Shown: positions 40,041 through 52,300 of the stretch, in pieces | How the letters are laid out: the number at the start of each line of letters is the position of its first letter | Numbering within the stretch: the first letter of the stretch is position 1 | NCBI GenBank assembly: GCA_951799405.1 | Contig: OX637344.1 | Span: 12,958,001 to 13,022,000 of the forward strand | DNA from: Agapetus fuscipes | Taxonomy: Eukaryota > Arthropoda > Insecta > Trichoptera > Glossosomatidae | Reading direction: 5' to 3' | DNA: 64,000 nucleotides | Made by a program: the position numbers and the translations under genes | The notes under the pieces: generated by a model | What the model was told of the DNA's origin: nothing | Seen by the model: the letters and a program-made list of their open reading frames with translations, nothing else | The model's database searches: none

Positions 40041-40558
40041 TATTATACTATACCATCGATAATAATGTAAACTTCTTATAACTTCTGGCATGTCTGTCTT
40101 AAAATTATATGATCAAAATATAAAATTAAAATCAAGAGTGTTACAACATAGCTAACTGTCAAAAGTAATGTTTTACAAGTTGGCGCCGGTCGCTCTATTT
40201 TCAACCATATTCATTAGTATCCGTGTACCATTGCTTGCATAATTTTCTTATAAAGAATAAATCTTGTTTCTTCTATTTAATTTTCTAATATTATAATTTA
40301 GATATGTTGTCAACGCTGTCATCATATTTTAATACAAATTTATAACTTGGTTTGTTGGTCCAGTACCACCTTATACTTTGGAGTAATAAATTATTTTGTC
40401 TTGTTTGAGCACTTTTGTACTGATAATAAAAAAGACACTTAAATTACAACATGTACCTTTATTATTGATAATAATCTTCACTATTGCCTGAATACGGGAA
40501 ATGAAACTGTCAAAACGATGGCCATTTAATGATTCAAAGAAACAAATCCTGTTGATCC

Positions 40559-40890
40559 TTGTCCGGTTGATAGCTCAGTTGGTAGAGTGCTTGCATTCTA
40601 CCCCGTGAGCTCGGGTTCGAATCCCACCGAGGAGGGTGTCAGAAATGATTTCCTATTTCGGTGTGTATTTCAAACCCCATAATATAAATACCGGCGAGGT
40701 TTACTCAGCCTTCACAAGAAATGAGTACCAGCCCCCTCGGGAGCTGGGAAATTCCCACTTCAACTGAAGTGGTTGGCGTAAGGCCGGCCCCCTTACCTGT
40801 AAAAATAAATAGGTTCAACTCGCCACATGCGACTCCTTCGGGGATAACGCGGCAAGAAGTTACACTATATGTGTAGCTTAGTTGCGTTTT
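40559..40890 (+). repeat. Family A tRNA-derived SINE, best full-length copy
   Basis: Intact Pol III promoter boxes: GATAGCTCAGTTGGTAGAG and GGTTCGAATCCCACC. The body includes CTTCACAAGAAATGAGTACC and AACTGAAGTGGTTGGCG, and the tail is GTGTAGCTTAGTTGCG. Useful as the reference for the other family A copies. Confidence 0.92.
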
Positions 40891-41183
40891 GCGTTTAAAT
40901 CCTGCGAGTTACTTAAGAAACCGTTAAATGGCTTACAAACTTACGCTAAAACCTCAATGGTTCATTTTAACTTTAATGAATGGAATTGCTGTTTTTATAC
41001 AATGCCTGGTCTTTTAGTGTGTAACTCTTTCTCAACGTTTAATTCTTACTTCTAGCAAGGTTGAACGGAGTCCGCACTTTCAAAATATCTCCGTCTGGAT
41101 GATGTCACGGCTGTCACCCATGGGCCATGGTCAACAAAAAATATGATTACCAGAATCCGATGACAAAATCTGTCATGTGTACA

Positions 41184-41426
41184 TCTATAATTTAAGTTGC
41201 AAAAATATATTAACATTTAAAGCTCATATCAAATGCATGCCCACAAACATGTGTAGTTCGCGCTTACAAATGCTGAATGTGTAGTTACAAATAAAATCCA
41301 AACCTCAAATGAATATAAACCCTACAACTTTTGCCAACCTTCCCTGACACAGGGGTGACATTAGCAAAGTGAACCATTTTTTACAGTATGGGTGGTCAGC
41401 CTGATACCAACCTATAAATCAAGGGA
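41184..41426 (-). repeat. Family D repeat
   Basis: Runs from CTATAATTTAAGTTGCAAAA to CCAACCTATAAATCAAGG. Confidence 0.82.
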
Positions 41427-42067
41427 TAACATCAGATGTGATAATACAGCCCGCAGCACTTAAGCTTCTTCTCAATCTACCTATGTAATATTGTTGTCTC
41501 TAGTTTTTTTAAATGACAGCGCCAGGATGGTGTTGGTTTGATTTGGAGCATCCAATCACAGGTGCCTAGCTACCCGGCTGGGTGATGGCACATTTTTTCC
41601 CTGATTTGAATGTTCAGACTCCTTTTGGAAACATGTCTATTGATATCCATCATGGCATTGTAGTATTTATTGGATGCTGCACTTTACAGATTATTGAAGA
41701 GTGTAATAAATTTTAAGGACTCATAATATTATGTCACATTGATATTTTATTGAAATAAAGTTGGAAGTGTGAACAGCTTCCTTCAAAAATTGTGTTTTTT
41801 TTTAATCCTGAGGCATACAGCTTTTTTTTGTCTGTCAATCCCTGGTCTCTCGTCACATTAATACATCTTATCTGTAAAAAACCAAGACACCAAACATGGT
41901 TGCGCATGAACAACTTATGGAACAGTCAAATGTACTGCATACAAATTGTTATCAGTAACAGATTATTGCTCGGCCTTCTTTCCTAGCAACTCATCCGAGT
42001 TACATCGCAATATTTTTGGTCTACGGAATTTGCCGTCAAACATCACCTTTGTATGTTAATCACCTTT

Positions 42068-42359
42068 GGGGCTGTCCATATATTACGTCATTCGCATTAA
42101 GGGGGGGGGGGAGTCTGGTCTGCGGATGATGGCAAATGATGTACGAGTACCAAAAGTGACATTGTTCTTGTAAATACCAATTTCTACAAAATATTAAAAA
42201 TATTATGTAAGTAATATAACATTATTACTTATTAAGCTCATCCATTATTACAGCAAGAGGGGGAGGGGGGGTCATTAGATAATGACTATAGGATGATTGT
42301 AGGGGGGGGGGGGGGTCGAAAATCGGTCAAAATCGATGACGTAATTTATGGACGGCCCC
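42068..42359. mobile_element. ~290-bp inverted-repeat element with poly-G tracts
   Basis: Termini GGGGCTGTCCATATATTACG and inverted GGGGCCGTCCATAAATTACG, then TCAT. Inside each end is a run of 10 or more G (about 42100-42111 and 42302-42315), with a third G-rich block near 42256-42271. No coding frame. Confidence 0.8.
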
Positions 42360-42410
42360 TTTGTGTGTTATTGTCCTTAAGAACAAATAAATAAAATATT
42401 TACTTAAAAA

Positions 42411-42552
42411 AATATCCAGCCTTACAGCAACTGGATCTTGCTTGAGAATTGGCGCTTTCTACAGCGACGACCAAGCTCACAGAGGGCTCTTGAGGTGTGA
42501 TACACACAAACACAGCACTCACCAAATAAATCATCCTGATATTATTATTATA
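42411..42552 (+). repeat. Family B SINE 3' half
   Basis: From CAGCAACTGGATCTTGC to CACCAAATAAATCATCC followed by ATT repeats; the tRNA-like head is missing. Confidence 0.8.
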
Positions 42553-43309
42553 AATCGTTTATATGTTTAGAGCACTTATTTCAATTAAAATAAAATTCTT
42601 GGAAAACGTCTTATTACTTTATATACCACCTGACTTTCCAATATTAAATCTTCATAATGGGCTCGCCACAACTTCCAAAGACAAAAAATATATAATGTTA
42701 TTCGGTCGGGTTCCTAGGGAAAAGGCATACAAATATTTTGTTATTGGTGGTTTGGATCAGTGACATAGAAGTGTTACATTTGCCTTCCAAGTTAAACAAA
42801 TTCATTTGCAAAATAAACTGGAGTTCGGTTCTACTCTCTGAAATTCGAGCCCTCAAAGGACGCAGCCCTAACAAAAACCTTATGTTCTGTACCCAATATA
42901 CCGCTAGATGTGCTCATCAACCAATACTACAGGCAAAATCTCCACAGGCAACAAGCAGCAAACGGGATACAAAAAAGCTCATTTGTTCACCAACCGTCAA
43001 CATGAGAACAACTCATTCTCTACAAGTTCCCCAGTTAACGACAGTACTCGAAGAGCCTTCACTTGGCTGCGGAAGAACTTCTTGTACCGCTTTCCTCGAA
43101 TGATCGCTTTCTCAACCAGTCAGGAACTTCCTGCAAACAACGCGCTCAACCAGAGACGCCACCACGCGCCTGGCCAAGCTGGGCTGCCTCTTCTTTGTCT
43201 GCTTTGAATGAAACATCCAGCATCGTGGATGACAGGCAGATCTGAGAGAACACATTTATCCCCTCACAACCGCTGCAGCAGACTCCACACTTCCACCCAG
43301 CACCCACTG

Positions 43310-43390
43310 CCCGTTTATAGCTCAGCTGGTAGAGTGCTTGCATTCCATGCCGAGAGCTCGGGTCGAATCCCAACGATGATGCCATTTCAG
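43310..43390 (+). repeat. Family A SINE head only
   Basis: CGTTTATAGCTCAGCTGGTA and GGGTCGAATCCCAAC, about 80 bp; the rest of the SINE is absent. Confidence 0.75.
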
Positions 43391-44237
43391 GTGTAGGTGA
43401 TACAGGCCCTTGATAATCAAAAATAATATAATACCGATTTTCTATTTCTCCAGCGACTTTTTCAAATAATATCTTCCTCCGGCTACGTGTTTCTACTCCA
43501 TTTTCTAGATTTGTTTTTTCTACCTACCTGCTTTGCTTTGTTTAAGATCCGGGTCTTTGAGTGCGGGTCGCTAGAAGAAGAAAACAGTTAACCGTTTTAA
43601 CACGAGACGTTCGCGCCAGTAGGCTCTTGGCTGGGGAACCGGAAATACATGAATGGTGGTAAATTTAAATTGGCTGCAAGGCGGTAAATTTGAATTGGCT
43701 GCAGTTTGAAAATATTATTCTGAGAATTAAAATCATGATATTATATAGCCTTTATTATAATGACGGTAAATTTAAATTTGTGGCAGTTTGAAAATATAAA
43801 TCTTAGTATTAAAATTATGTCATTAGGTATTATTGCAAAAATGTCTTTCAAATTTAAATTAAATTAAAATTTATTTTCACTAAATTTTGTATTTTTAGTT
43901 AGGCTTTTGGCTGGGGAACCGGAAATATATTAATGGTGGTAAATTTAAATTGGCTGCAGTTTGAAAATATTAATCTGAGTATTAAAATCATGTTATTATA
44001 TAGCCTTTATTATAATGGCAGCAAATTTAAATTTGTGGCAGTTTGAAAATATAAATCTTAGTATTAAAATTATGTCATTAGGTATTATTGCAAAAATGTC
44101 TTTCAAATTTAAATTAAATTGATTTTTTTTTGGGCAAACGTCACACTTATCCATGTAAGTGTGATATGGCTTAGGGAGAATCTTAGTCCCCGTATGGTCC
44201 TTAGCAACCCATAACAAAATCTTTGTCATCAGATAGT

Positions 44238-44610
44238 AGGGTTTATGTTCATTTGAGGTTTGGATTTTATTTGTAAGTACACATTCAGCATTTGTAAGCG
44301 CGAACTACATGAGGTTGACTACCCATACTGTAAAAAATGGTTCACTTTGCCAATGTCACCCCTGTTTCAGGGAATGTCGGCAAGAGTTGCAGGGCTTATT
44401 TTCATTTGAGGTTTGGATTTTATTTGTAAGTACACAATCAGCATTTGTAAGCGCGAACTACATGTGTTTGTTTGTGGGCATACATCTGAGAGCTTTGAAT
44501 GAATATCCTTGCAACTAAGATTTTTTTTTTTATTAACTACATGTGTTTGTTTGTGGGCATGCATTTGATATGAGCTTTAAATGTTTATATATCTTTGCAA
44601 CTTAGATTAG
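44238..44610 (+). repeat. Family D repeats, broken tandem set
   Basis: 44238-44310 (middle part), 44311-44520 (nearly whole) and 44535-44605 (tail part), all plus orientation, inside the 2.0-kb element. Confidence 0.8.
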
Positions 44611-45141
44611 GTATAGATTATTATAGATCCTCCCTCGCCCCCTTCCCCACCACCATAGTTGAAATCCGCGAAGTCTATTTTAATGACTCACACATTTCAG
44701 ACTTCATATCTATTCATATCTTCATATCTATCAGCCAATGAAGTCCAAACATTTTAAAATTTTGAACTTTTTTCTCGGCGAGCAAACGTCAGTCTTGTAT
44801 TGGAATGACATCCTTAGCAAGCAATACAAGGTATTTGTTTGCCTTTTCCTAGCAACCCGGCTGGGTGATGACACAATATTGTCTATGTCAATTAACGTGC
44901 TGACCTCAATATTTTAATTTTTGTTTCATTACATAATAAGTATACTTATATAATCTGGTCAAAACATGAGCTTTGAACAATAAGGTCCGAATGTTTTTGA
45001 ATTTAAAACTTTTTTCTCGACGAATAAATGTCATTTTTGTATGGGTATCGTATCAGTGCCATTCTTACAAACCAGTAAGAAAATATAAAATTTAGCATTA
45101 CACTCCTCTGAAATGTTTTTCTACAAGAATTATTTACTTAC

Positions 45142-45198
45142 ATTGAATTATTTACTTCAGTTGGTGACTTAGTCACCAACTGAAGTAAATAATTCAAT
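45142..45198. repeat. Perfect 57-bp palindrome
   Basis: 28-bp arms with a single central base; the left arm begins ATTGAATTATTTACTTCAG and its exact complement follows. Confidence 0.95.
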
Positions 45199-46044
45199 AG
45201 GTACGCAAACATTACACTTATATCATGTTTTTGTGTAAAGTGAGGTAAGGATAAACTTGTCAATTATTTATGTCACTTTCCCAAAGTTTTGTGCTCTTAA
45301 TTGTGTGCTTAGATAATAGATATAAAATGTTACCATTCACAAGATTTTCATAATTAAATTTGAAAGACATTTTTGCAATAATACCTAATAACATAATTTT
45401 AATACTAAGATTTTTTATTTTCAAACTGCCACAAATTTAAATTTACCGCCATTATAATAACGGCTATATAATATCATGATTTTAATACTCAGAATAATAT
45501 TTTCAAATTGCAGTCAATTTAAATTTACCGCCTTGCAGCCAATTTAAATTTACCACTATTCATGTATTTCCGGTTCCCCAGCCAAGAGCCTACTGGCGCG
45601 AACGTCTCGTGTTTTAACGGCTGATTCCGCGAAAAGTCAGTTGAATTGTTAATTGTGAGTTGATTGTAAACAGTGTGTTGGATTCGTTTATTTGTTTATC
45701 GATCAAGTATTACCGCATTATTCCACCCAATTTATAAAAACTGTTTATCTTTGGTTTCTAGTCCGTAATAACATTGTTATTGTCATTGTTTATGGACTTT
45801 AGTTATAACCTTAAAATTGATGAGCATCGCCGTCAAAGAATCAAAGAATGGAGTCTGCACATTGAAAATATCCCTCGGCTGGATGACGTCACAGGTTGTC
45901 GCTTTTGAAAAATAAAAAAAACGGATTTCAGATGTGCAGGGATTTATTTTATTTTACAGCATTGTTGTCCGATCACATGTGATAAATGCAGGACGTAGCG
46001 CTTTGCACTCTACCCACAGGTCAGGTTGGGAACTTAAGTCCAGT

Positions 46045-46300
46045 AACCAGCAAGTGCCTAGCAACCTGGCAAAGTGACGTCACATTTTCCCTCGTTATTT
46101 AAAGATTTGATTGAATGAGGTCCGTGCATGAATTAAAATTGACAAACCTGTTGCTAGGGAAAAGGCAAACAAATATTTTGTTATTGATTGCTAAGGACCA
46201 TAGTCCCGTACAACCATGGAGTTATGATTAAATATCAATGCGTACAGCAAGTGTGACGTTTTCCCGTCGAGAAAAAGTTCTAAATTCAAATCCGTGCTGA
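46045..46300. repeat. Repeat directly upstream of Cdk4/6
   Basis: Contains TGCCTAGCAACCTGGCAAAG, TGACGTCACATTTTCCC, GGAAAAGGCAAACAAATATT and TTGCTAAGGACC, blocks shared with 28490-28590, 42700-42790, 44130-44225 and 44800-44890. It ends about 50 bp before the kinase ATG. It carries a TGACGTCA (CRE-type) octamer. Confidence 0.65.
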
Positions 46301-46352
46301 GTCCATTTTTGTTTGTTTTGGAGTAGGTATGCTCAGGACTTAAAAGCCAGCA

Positions 46353-49300
46353 ATGTCGGCTAACAAATCGCCCGCCGCGTCTAGTGGGCAAAACATGGAC
46401 GATCCGGAAATGAGTTTTAACTCCAGCAAGAACTATCAGGAGTTGAATGTGATTGGCAGGGGAGCTTACGGCACTGTCTACAAGGCCAGGGACTTGAAGA
46501 ACCCAGACGAGCTGGTCGCCCTCAAGAAGGTCCGCGTGGCCGTCAATGAAGATGGCCTGCCTCCTTCCACAGTCAGGGAAATATCCCTGCTCAAAGAGTT
46601 GGGCGCCTATCAACATCCTAATGTAGTCAGGTGAGCTCAGATGTCTATTATTTGTAATCCAAGTTGCGAAGATATATTGACAGTTAAGTAAGGCTTTTAA
46701 TGCAAGCCCACAAGCAGACACATGTTTTTAAGTACACACACATGTTAGGCATGCGTGTAAAAAACAAAATAAACCAAACCTCAAATGAACATAAACCTTG
46801 CAACTCCTGCCGCCTATCCCTGAAACAGGGTGGCATCCGCAAAAGTGAGCCAAGTTTGTGCAGCATGGGGGGGCTCTTTAAGTCTGTAACTGTAACTGTA
46901 ACTCTGTCGCCATTCCACTAGGGGTGGCCAGAGCCTCTGCAGAGTTGCCTCAATCAGTGCTATTCATGAAACATTGGACCCATGGCTGATTCATGGATCA
47001 TAAATTTTTTGTATCGAAAATTCACGTTAGGCGGCGGTTGATAGAAACTCGTAATCTGAAAAAAAAGTGCCTTTGAATTGAAATTGTCGTTTGTTGAAAT
47101 CAAGCCATAATTTAAGAGCCAAAGTGCCGCACTTTGCTGACTACTGTCCTACGCCATTCCTCAAGGAGATTAAAGAGTCTAATTCATAAAGCACATGAAG
47201 AAATGCCAAACGAGAATCTAATCTAATCTAAGTTGCAAAGATATACGTAACATTGGGGATCCACATTACATGCATTTTCACATGCAAACATGTACATAAG
47301 TTTGCACTTGTAGATGTCGCATGCCATACAAGAATCAAGAACGATAGAAAGTAGCTGCTGCCTGTATTGAACTTGTAAGAAAGCCAGTGTATTTATAAGT
47401 ATTTGAATGTATTGGCAGGTTGCTGGACGTCTGCTTGGGGAAGGTGTGTGCGGACGGGAAGATGCAGGTTCTGTACTTGGTGTTTGAGCATGTGAAGCAG
47501 GACCTCGCCTCCTTCCTGGAGAAGGATCCCCTCAGGGGCCTGCAGCAGAACATCATCAAGGTAACAGCTACACTAATCACTCAAATTGTGGGTTTACTCG
47601 CACACAATTGGAATAGGAATGTCTAACGTTGTTTTCATACTCCTTCATGGTCACATCCATAATCCCACTATAATCTATAATCTAAGTTGCAAAGATATAT
47701 TAACATTAAAAATGATATCAAATACATGCCCACAAACAGATATGTGTAAGTTTGCGCTTACAAATGCTGAATGTGTACTTACAAATTAAAACTAAACCTC
47801 AAATGAACATAAACCCTGCAACTTTTGCCGACCTTCCCTGAAACAGGGGTGACATTGGCAAAGTGAACCATTTTTTACAGTATGGGTGGTCAGCCTCATA
47901 CCAACCTATAAGTCAAGGAATCTCTCTTTTGTACAAAATAACCCTTGTCCGGTCAATAGCTCAGTTGGCAGAATGTTTGCATTCCATGCTGAGAGCTCAG
48001 GTTTGAAACGCACCAATAGTAGAAGTCGCGCCATGTAAAAAGAACGCTGAGGGGAAGTGGAGGGGGTGTGTTTGCGCATGGGTTACAGTCGCGCAAGTAC
48101 CAAAAAGTCCGCTAAATCGCCTACTGCGCAGCTCGCCGCCAGCGTTCTTTTTACATGGCGCGACCTCTATCAGAAATGGTTTCCGGTTTCGGTGTTTATT
48201 TCAAACTCAAAATATAATACCGACAAGGTGTACTCAGCCTTCACAAGAAATGAGTACCCCCAACCTTGGAATCTTGGAAACCCTCACTTCAACTCAAGTG
48301 GTAGGCTACACTCGCCACTTGCGACCCCTTGGCGAAAATAAGGCAAGCAGTTACACTATATGCGTAGCTTAGTAGCTTTAACCCTCTATTTTCTTGACCA
48401 TTACTCCCGAGTGCGTTGCCATTTTCTCTTTTACCTCCTACATATCAGAACTACGAGGGCTGCTGCATGATGGAGTCCACTTTGCAATGAAGATGTGGAA
48501 TGGGATTCCACTAGATGGCTTCGGCATCAATACCGAGCATTTACAGTCTTTCTTCTTATATCTCTTCTTATCTTATATCTTATTATGTCTCTTCCACGTA
48601 GTTTATTGTGTACATACATGCTTTATATGTTATGCATGTTTATTGTCTAATAAAAATGTAACATTTTAGAAGTGGTCCAACCTGCGGAAAGGCACCATTT
48701 AGTCTTTTTATCAGAGTGGGATGACTGCTAGGAAAAAACGTTTTTTTTGTTTTTTAAATTAAAATTTAAAAAAATCCATGAAGCTGTTTTTAAAGCACCC
48801 TCCTTCCTCCATCGTTGATTATTTCAATTTACCATAGGGCAACATTTTCACTGAAGAGGGCCCATCAAAGACATGGATAAAATGAAGGGAACTGCCAACA
48901 CTGATGGACATCAAAACATAAGTATTCTATTTTTATGATTTTCAGAGCATGTCTTTTGAGATACTTTCCGGCGTGGACTTTTTGCATTCACACCGCATTG
49001 TCCACCGAGACCTAAAGCCGCAGAACCTGCTGGTGACGGCTGACGGACACATCAAGATCGCTGACTTTGGATTGGCCAAGACTTTTGGTTATGAAACCAT
49101 GCTGACCACTGTGGTGAGTTCAGTAATGTGTCAACATTGTTTGTTTTCTTTATTATCTGTGTATGAACATCAAGAGCAATCCGAAAGTAAGAGCAAAATG
49201 AAAAAGACTTTATTACTTTACTTACTTTATTTGCTAAACACAACTAAAGGGGGTCAGCCTCCAGTCAACCCCTTCATTTTTTATGTGGGGCTTTGTCTGA

Positions 49301-52300
49301 ATCTGAGGAAAAATTTCTTATTTCGTGTGAAAGCTCCGTCAATTTAAAAAAAAATGACCTGTTACATAATTTTTCATTTCCATGAATTATTAAGACCCCA
49401 TAGAGCGAATACGTCCAAAACAGTGTTCTGGGTTTTAAATGTCCATTATGTTTACTTTTTTTTTTAAATCTGTTACTGTCAGAATAAAATAAAGAAATGT
49501 ATACTTTACAGATTGTCCGTTTCCAAAAATGATAAAAGTTATTTGAATTCTGTCAAAATGTACACAAACTTATGAAATATTACGAAATAATGCTATCTGG
49601 GTTCAATGAATAACTTGAATTTTATGAATGAAAGTATACAAAAAATATATATGAATAGTAAGTTTATTAATCAAACTCAAAGTTGACCGCATTTTTTTTT
49701 CGTGATAATGCATGTTAATTTAACAAAATACAACAAATAAAACAGCTCCGAAAAATCCATACAATTTTGTAAGGCGAAAAGCTACAGAATAAAAGCGGCT
49801 GTTTATTTCGTTTCAACGACATTCGAGCTTGAGATGCAGAGCTGAGAGCACGTCCCATTGTCTAAGAAATTTCCGGCGCGCGAGCTTACGCATACAACAC
49901 CCGATTTTGACGTGTGTGTGTGAATCCATTGGCTCACGCACCAGGGTCGCAATCTTTAACTTAATGGGTTTTTTTCTTGATTTAAAAAAAAATTATCGAT
50001 AGTTTTGAAGTTGAACCATTCTTTTTTATAAATAGTTTTGTGAATTAAAATTGTCTTCACCAACCAAATTTGTCTGGATAGACAATAACGCGGCAAGAAG
50101 CTTCACTATATGTGTAGCTTAGTTAAGTTGAGTTGATCATATATTTGTGTTCTTTAACTTGTAGGTTGGCATGTGGCTGACCACCCATGCTGTAAAAAAT
50201 GTTTTTACTTGCCAATGTCACCGCTATTTCAGAGAAAGTAAAAAAAAAATGTATGTAGGTACACATGCAACATGTGTAAGCGTGAATTTAGATGTGCCTG
50301 CATATTATAGGCGTGCATTAAATATGAATAAGCCTTGAATGTCAATACATCTTTGTAACAGAGATCGAATAAGCTATATTGAAAACGACCAAAGTCCGTC
50401 GATATTGAAAATGAGGCAACTCTGCAGAGGCTCTGGCCACCCCTAGCGGAATGGTGACAGAGTTACAGTTACAGTCTGTAATAATCTATAATCGAAGTTG
50501 CAAAGCTAAATTAACAATCAAAACTCGTATCAAATGCATGCCCACAAACACGTGTTAGTTCGCGCTTACAAATGCTGAATGTGAACTTACAAATAAAAAC
50601 CAAACTAGAAAATGAACAAATAAATAAAGTGGAAATATATCTACAGTGGTACTGGCCACCCCTAGCGGAATAACGACTGGATACAAGTCGCCACCCGAAA
50701 AATATTGAGAACTAATGCTGTAGTCCGGTTGGACCGGTCTGTAGTCCGTAGTGGCAACACTTCGGACTCGTAAATGGAAGGTTGTGGATTCGGATCCCAG
50801 CGGAGCACAAAAATATACCATTTATATTTCGAATGTGCTCTTCGCTGAGTTGAAAAATTCATAAACCTTTACCAAAGACCGGTCACTGAAAGGTCCATCC
50901 AACCTTACAACAGCTGGGTCTTGCTTGAGAATTGGCGCTTTCTACAGCGACGACCAAGCTCGCAGAGGGCTCTTGAGGTGTGATACACACAAAAACAGCG
51001 CTCACCAAATAAATCATCCTAATATTATTATTATTATTAGTCATTTAGGGCGTTGCTTAAATTACAATTTTAAAACATTAAATAATTGGTAAGATTTCTA
51101 ATAATGTAGAAAATATGAAACTCTTTTTTTAAATTAGTTTTCGGTGAACGAGGAGTAACCCTGTGCAATAGAAATTTATGAAAGGGACATCGCCATCCCA
51201 GATCTGTACACATATAGTATAATTTGAGGCAATGTAACATTATTAGTCAAAATAAATGACACCAAAAATCATTTTTGCGTGCAAACCTTGTAGTTACCAT
51301 ATCACGTCAAAGTAGAAAGGGACAAACATATTTCTGTCTCATGGCTCTCATCTACCAGACAGAGAGAAAAGTATTGAACACAAGATGTTGTGACACACAA
51401 TGCAAAAACTAATCATTTTTTGCCTTGTGTGTCACGACAGTATGTGCTCAAATCTTTAATCCTTAATTTATACTTTCATTGTACTGTTTATGTGAGACAT
51501 GCCTTTTATTTGGATTTCGAGAATGGAGAGCAAACCATAACACTAGGTATATATAGCGCTCAAAACTCACCGGCGTTTGAGGACGGTAGCCTCTTAAGTA
51601 AGAACCACTAATGACATCAGTGTCAAATCTAAGGCATCACCGGAATTTTTTAAAGTAATCCTGGGCGTGAGACTCCCTAGATTTCAGAGACCCTAGGGGT
51701 CTATGACACTCCTGTGACTTAAAAACTCATGTGAATTAAAACAAAGCAATTTTTATTTTAATCTATTAGTCTATGACACTTGTTGTAGTGCCGCAGAGGT
51801 GTTGTTTACAAGCTTGGTCGTCGCTACAAAGCGCCAATACTTATGCAAGACCCAGTTGCTGTAAGGCTGGATGGACCTTTAGTGACCGGTCTTTAGTAAA
51901 GGTTGTATGAAATTTTCAACCCAGCGAAGAGCATATTTAAAAATATAAATGATATATGTTTTGTGCTCCGTTGGGATTCAAACCTACAACCTTCCATTTA
52001 CGAGTCTGAAGTTTTGCCATTGGACTACGGACCGGTCAAATACTGAACAAACTGATGCTGTTTTATTTCAAACAATCACCAGTACAATTGCATCCTTGTC
52101 CGCTTGGGCATAGTGCAGAGCTTCCTGCATGCGCTGTATAGTTCAACAGTTGGAAATGTGTTGCAGGTGATAACGCTGTGGTACCGCCCGCCCGAGGTGC
52201 TGCTGGGCCTGCCCTACCACAGCGGCGTGGACGTGTGGTCCTGCGGCGCTGTGCTGTACGAGATGCACGCGCTGCGGCCGCTCTTCCCCGGCCAAACGGA

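Larger units (their letters stand above)
43592..45620. mobile_element. ~2.0-kb element with ~270-bp terminal inverted repeats, possibly piggyBac-like
   Basis: The left terminus (43592-43866) and right terminus (45354-45620) are inverted copies that start CCGTTTTAACACGAGACG / CCGTTAAAACACGAGACG and share TTCGCGCCAGTAGGCTC and GGCTGGGGAACCGGAAAT. The left end abuts TTAA (43588-43591); the right flank is CTGA, so the TTAA duplication is only half seen. A third, direct partial copy of the left arm lies at 43899-44119. The interior holds family D pieces, a palindrome and no transposase. Confidence 0.75.

Noticed and set aside
40559..40640. tRNA genes at the GATAGCTCAGTTGGTAGAG heads
   Set aside because: The A and B boxes are good, but no closed acceptor stem is visible and each is fused to a common SINE body; they are SINE promoters.
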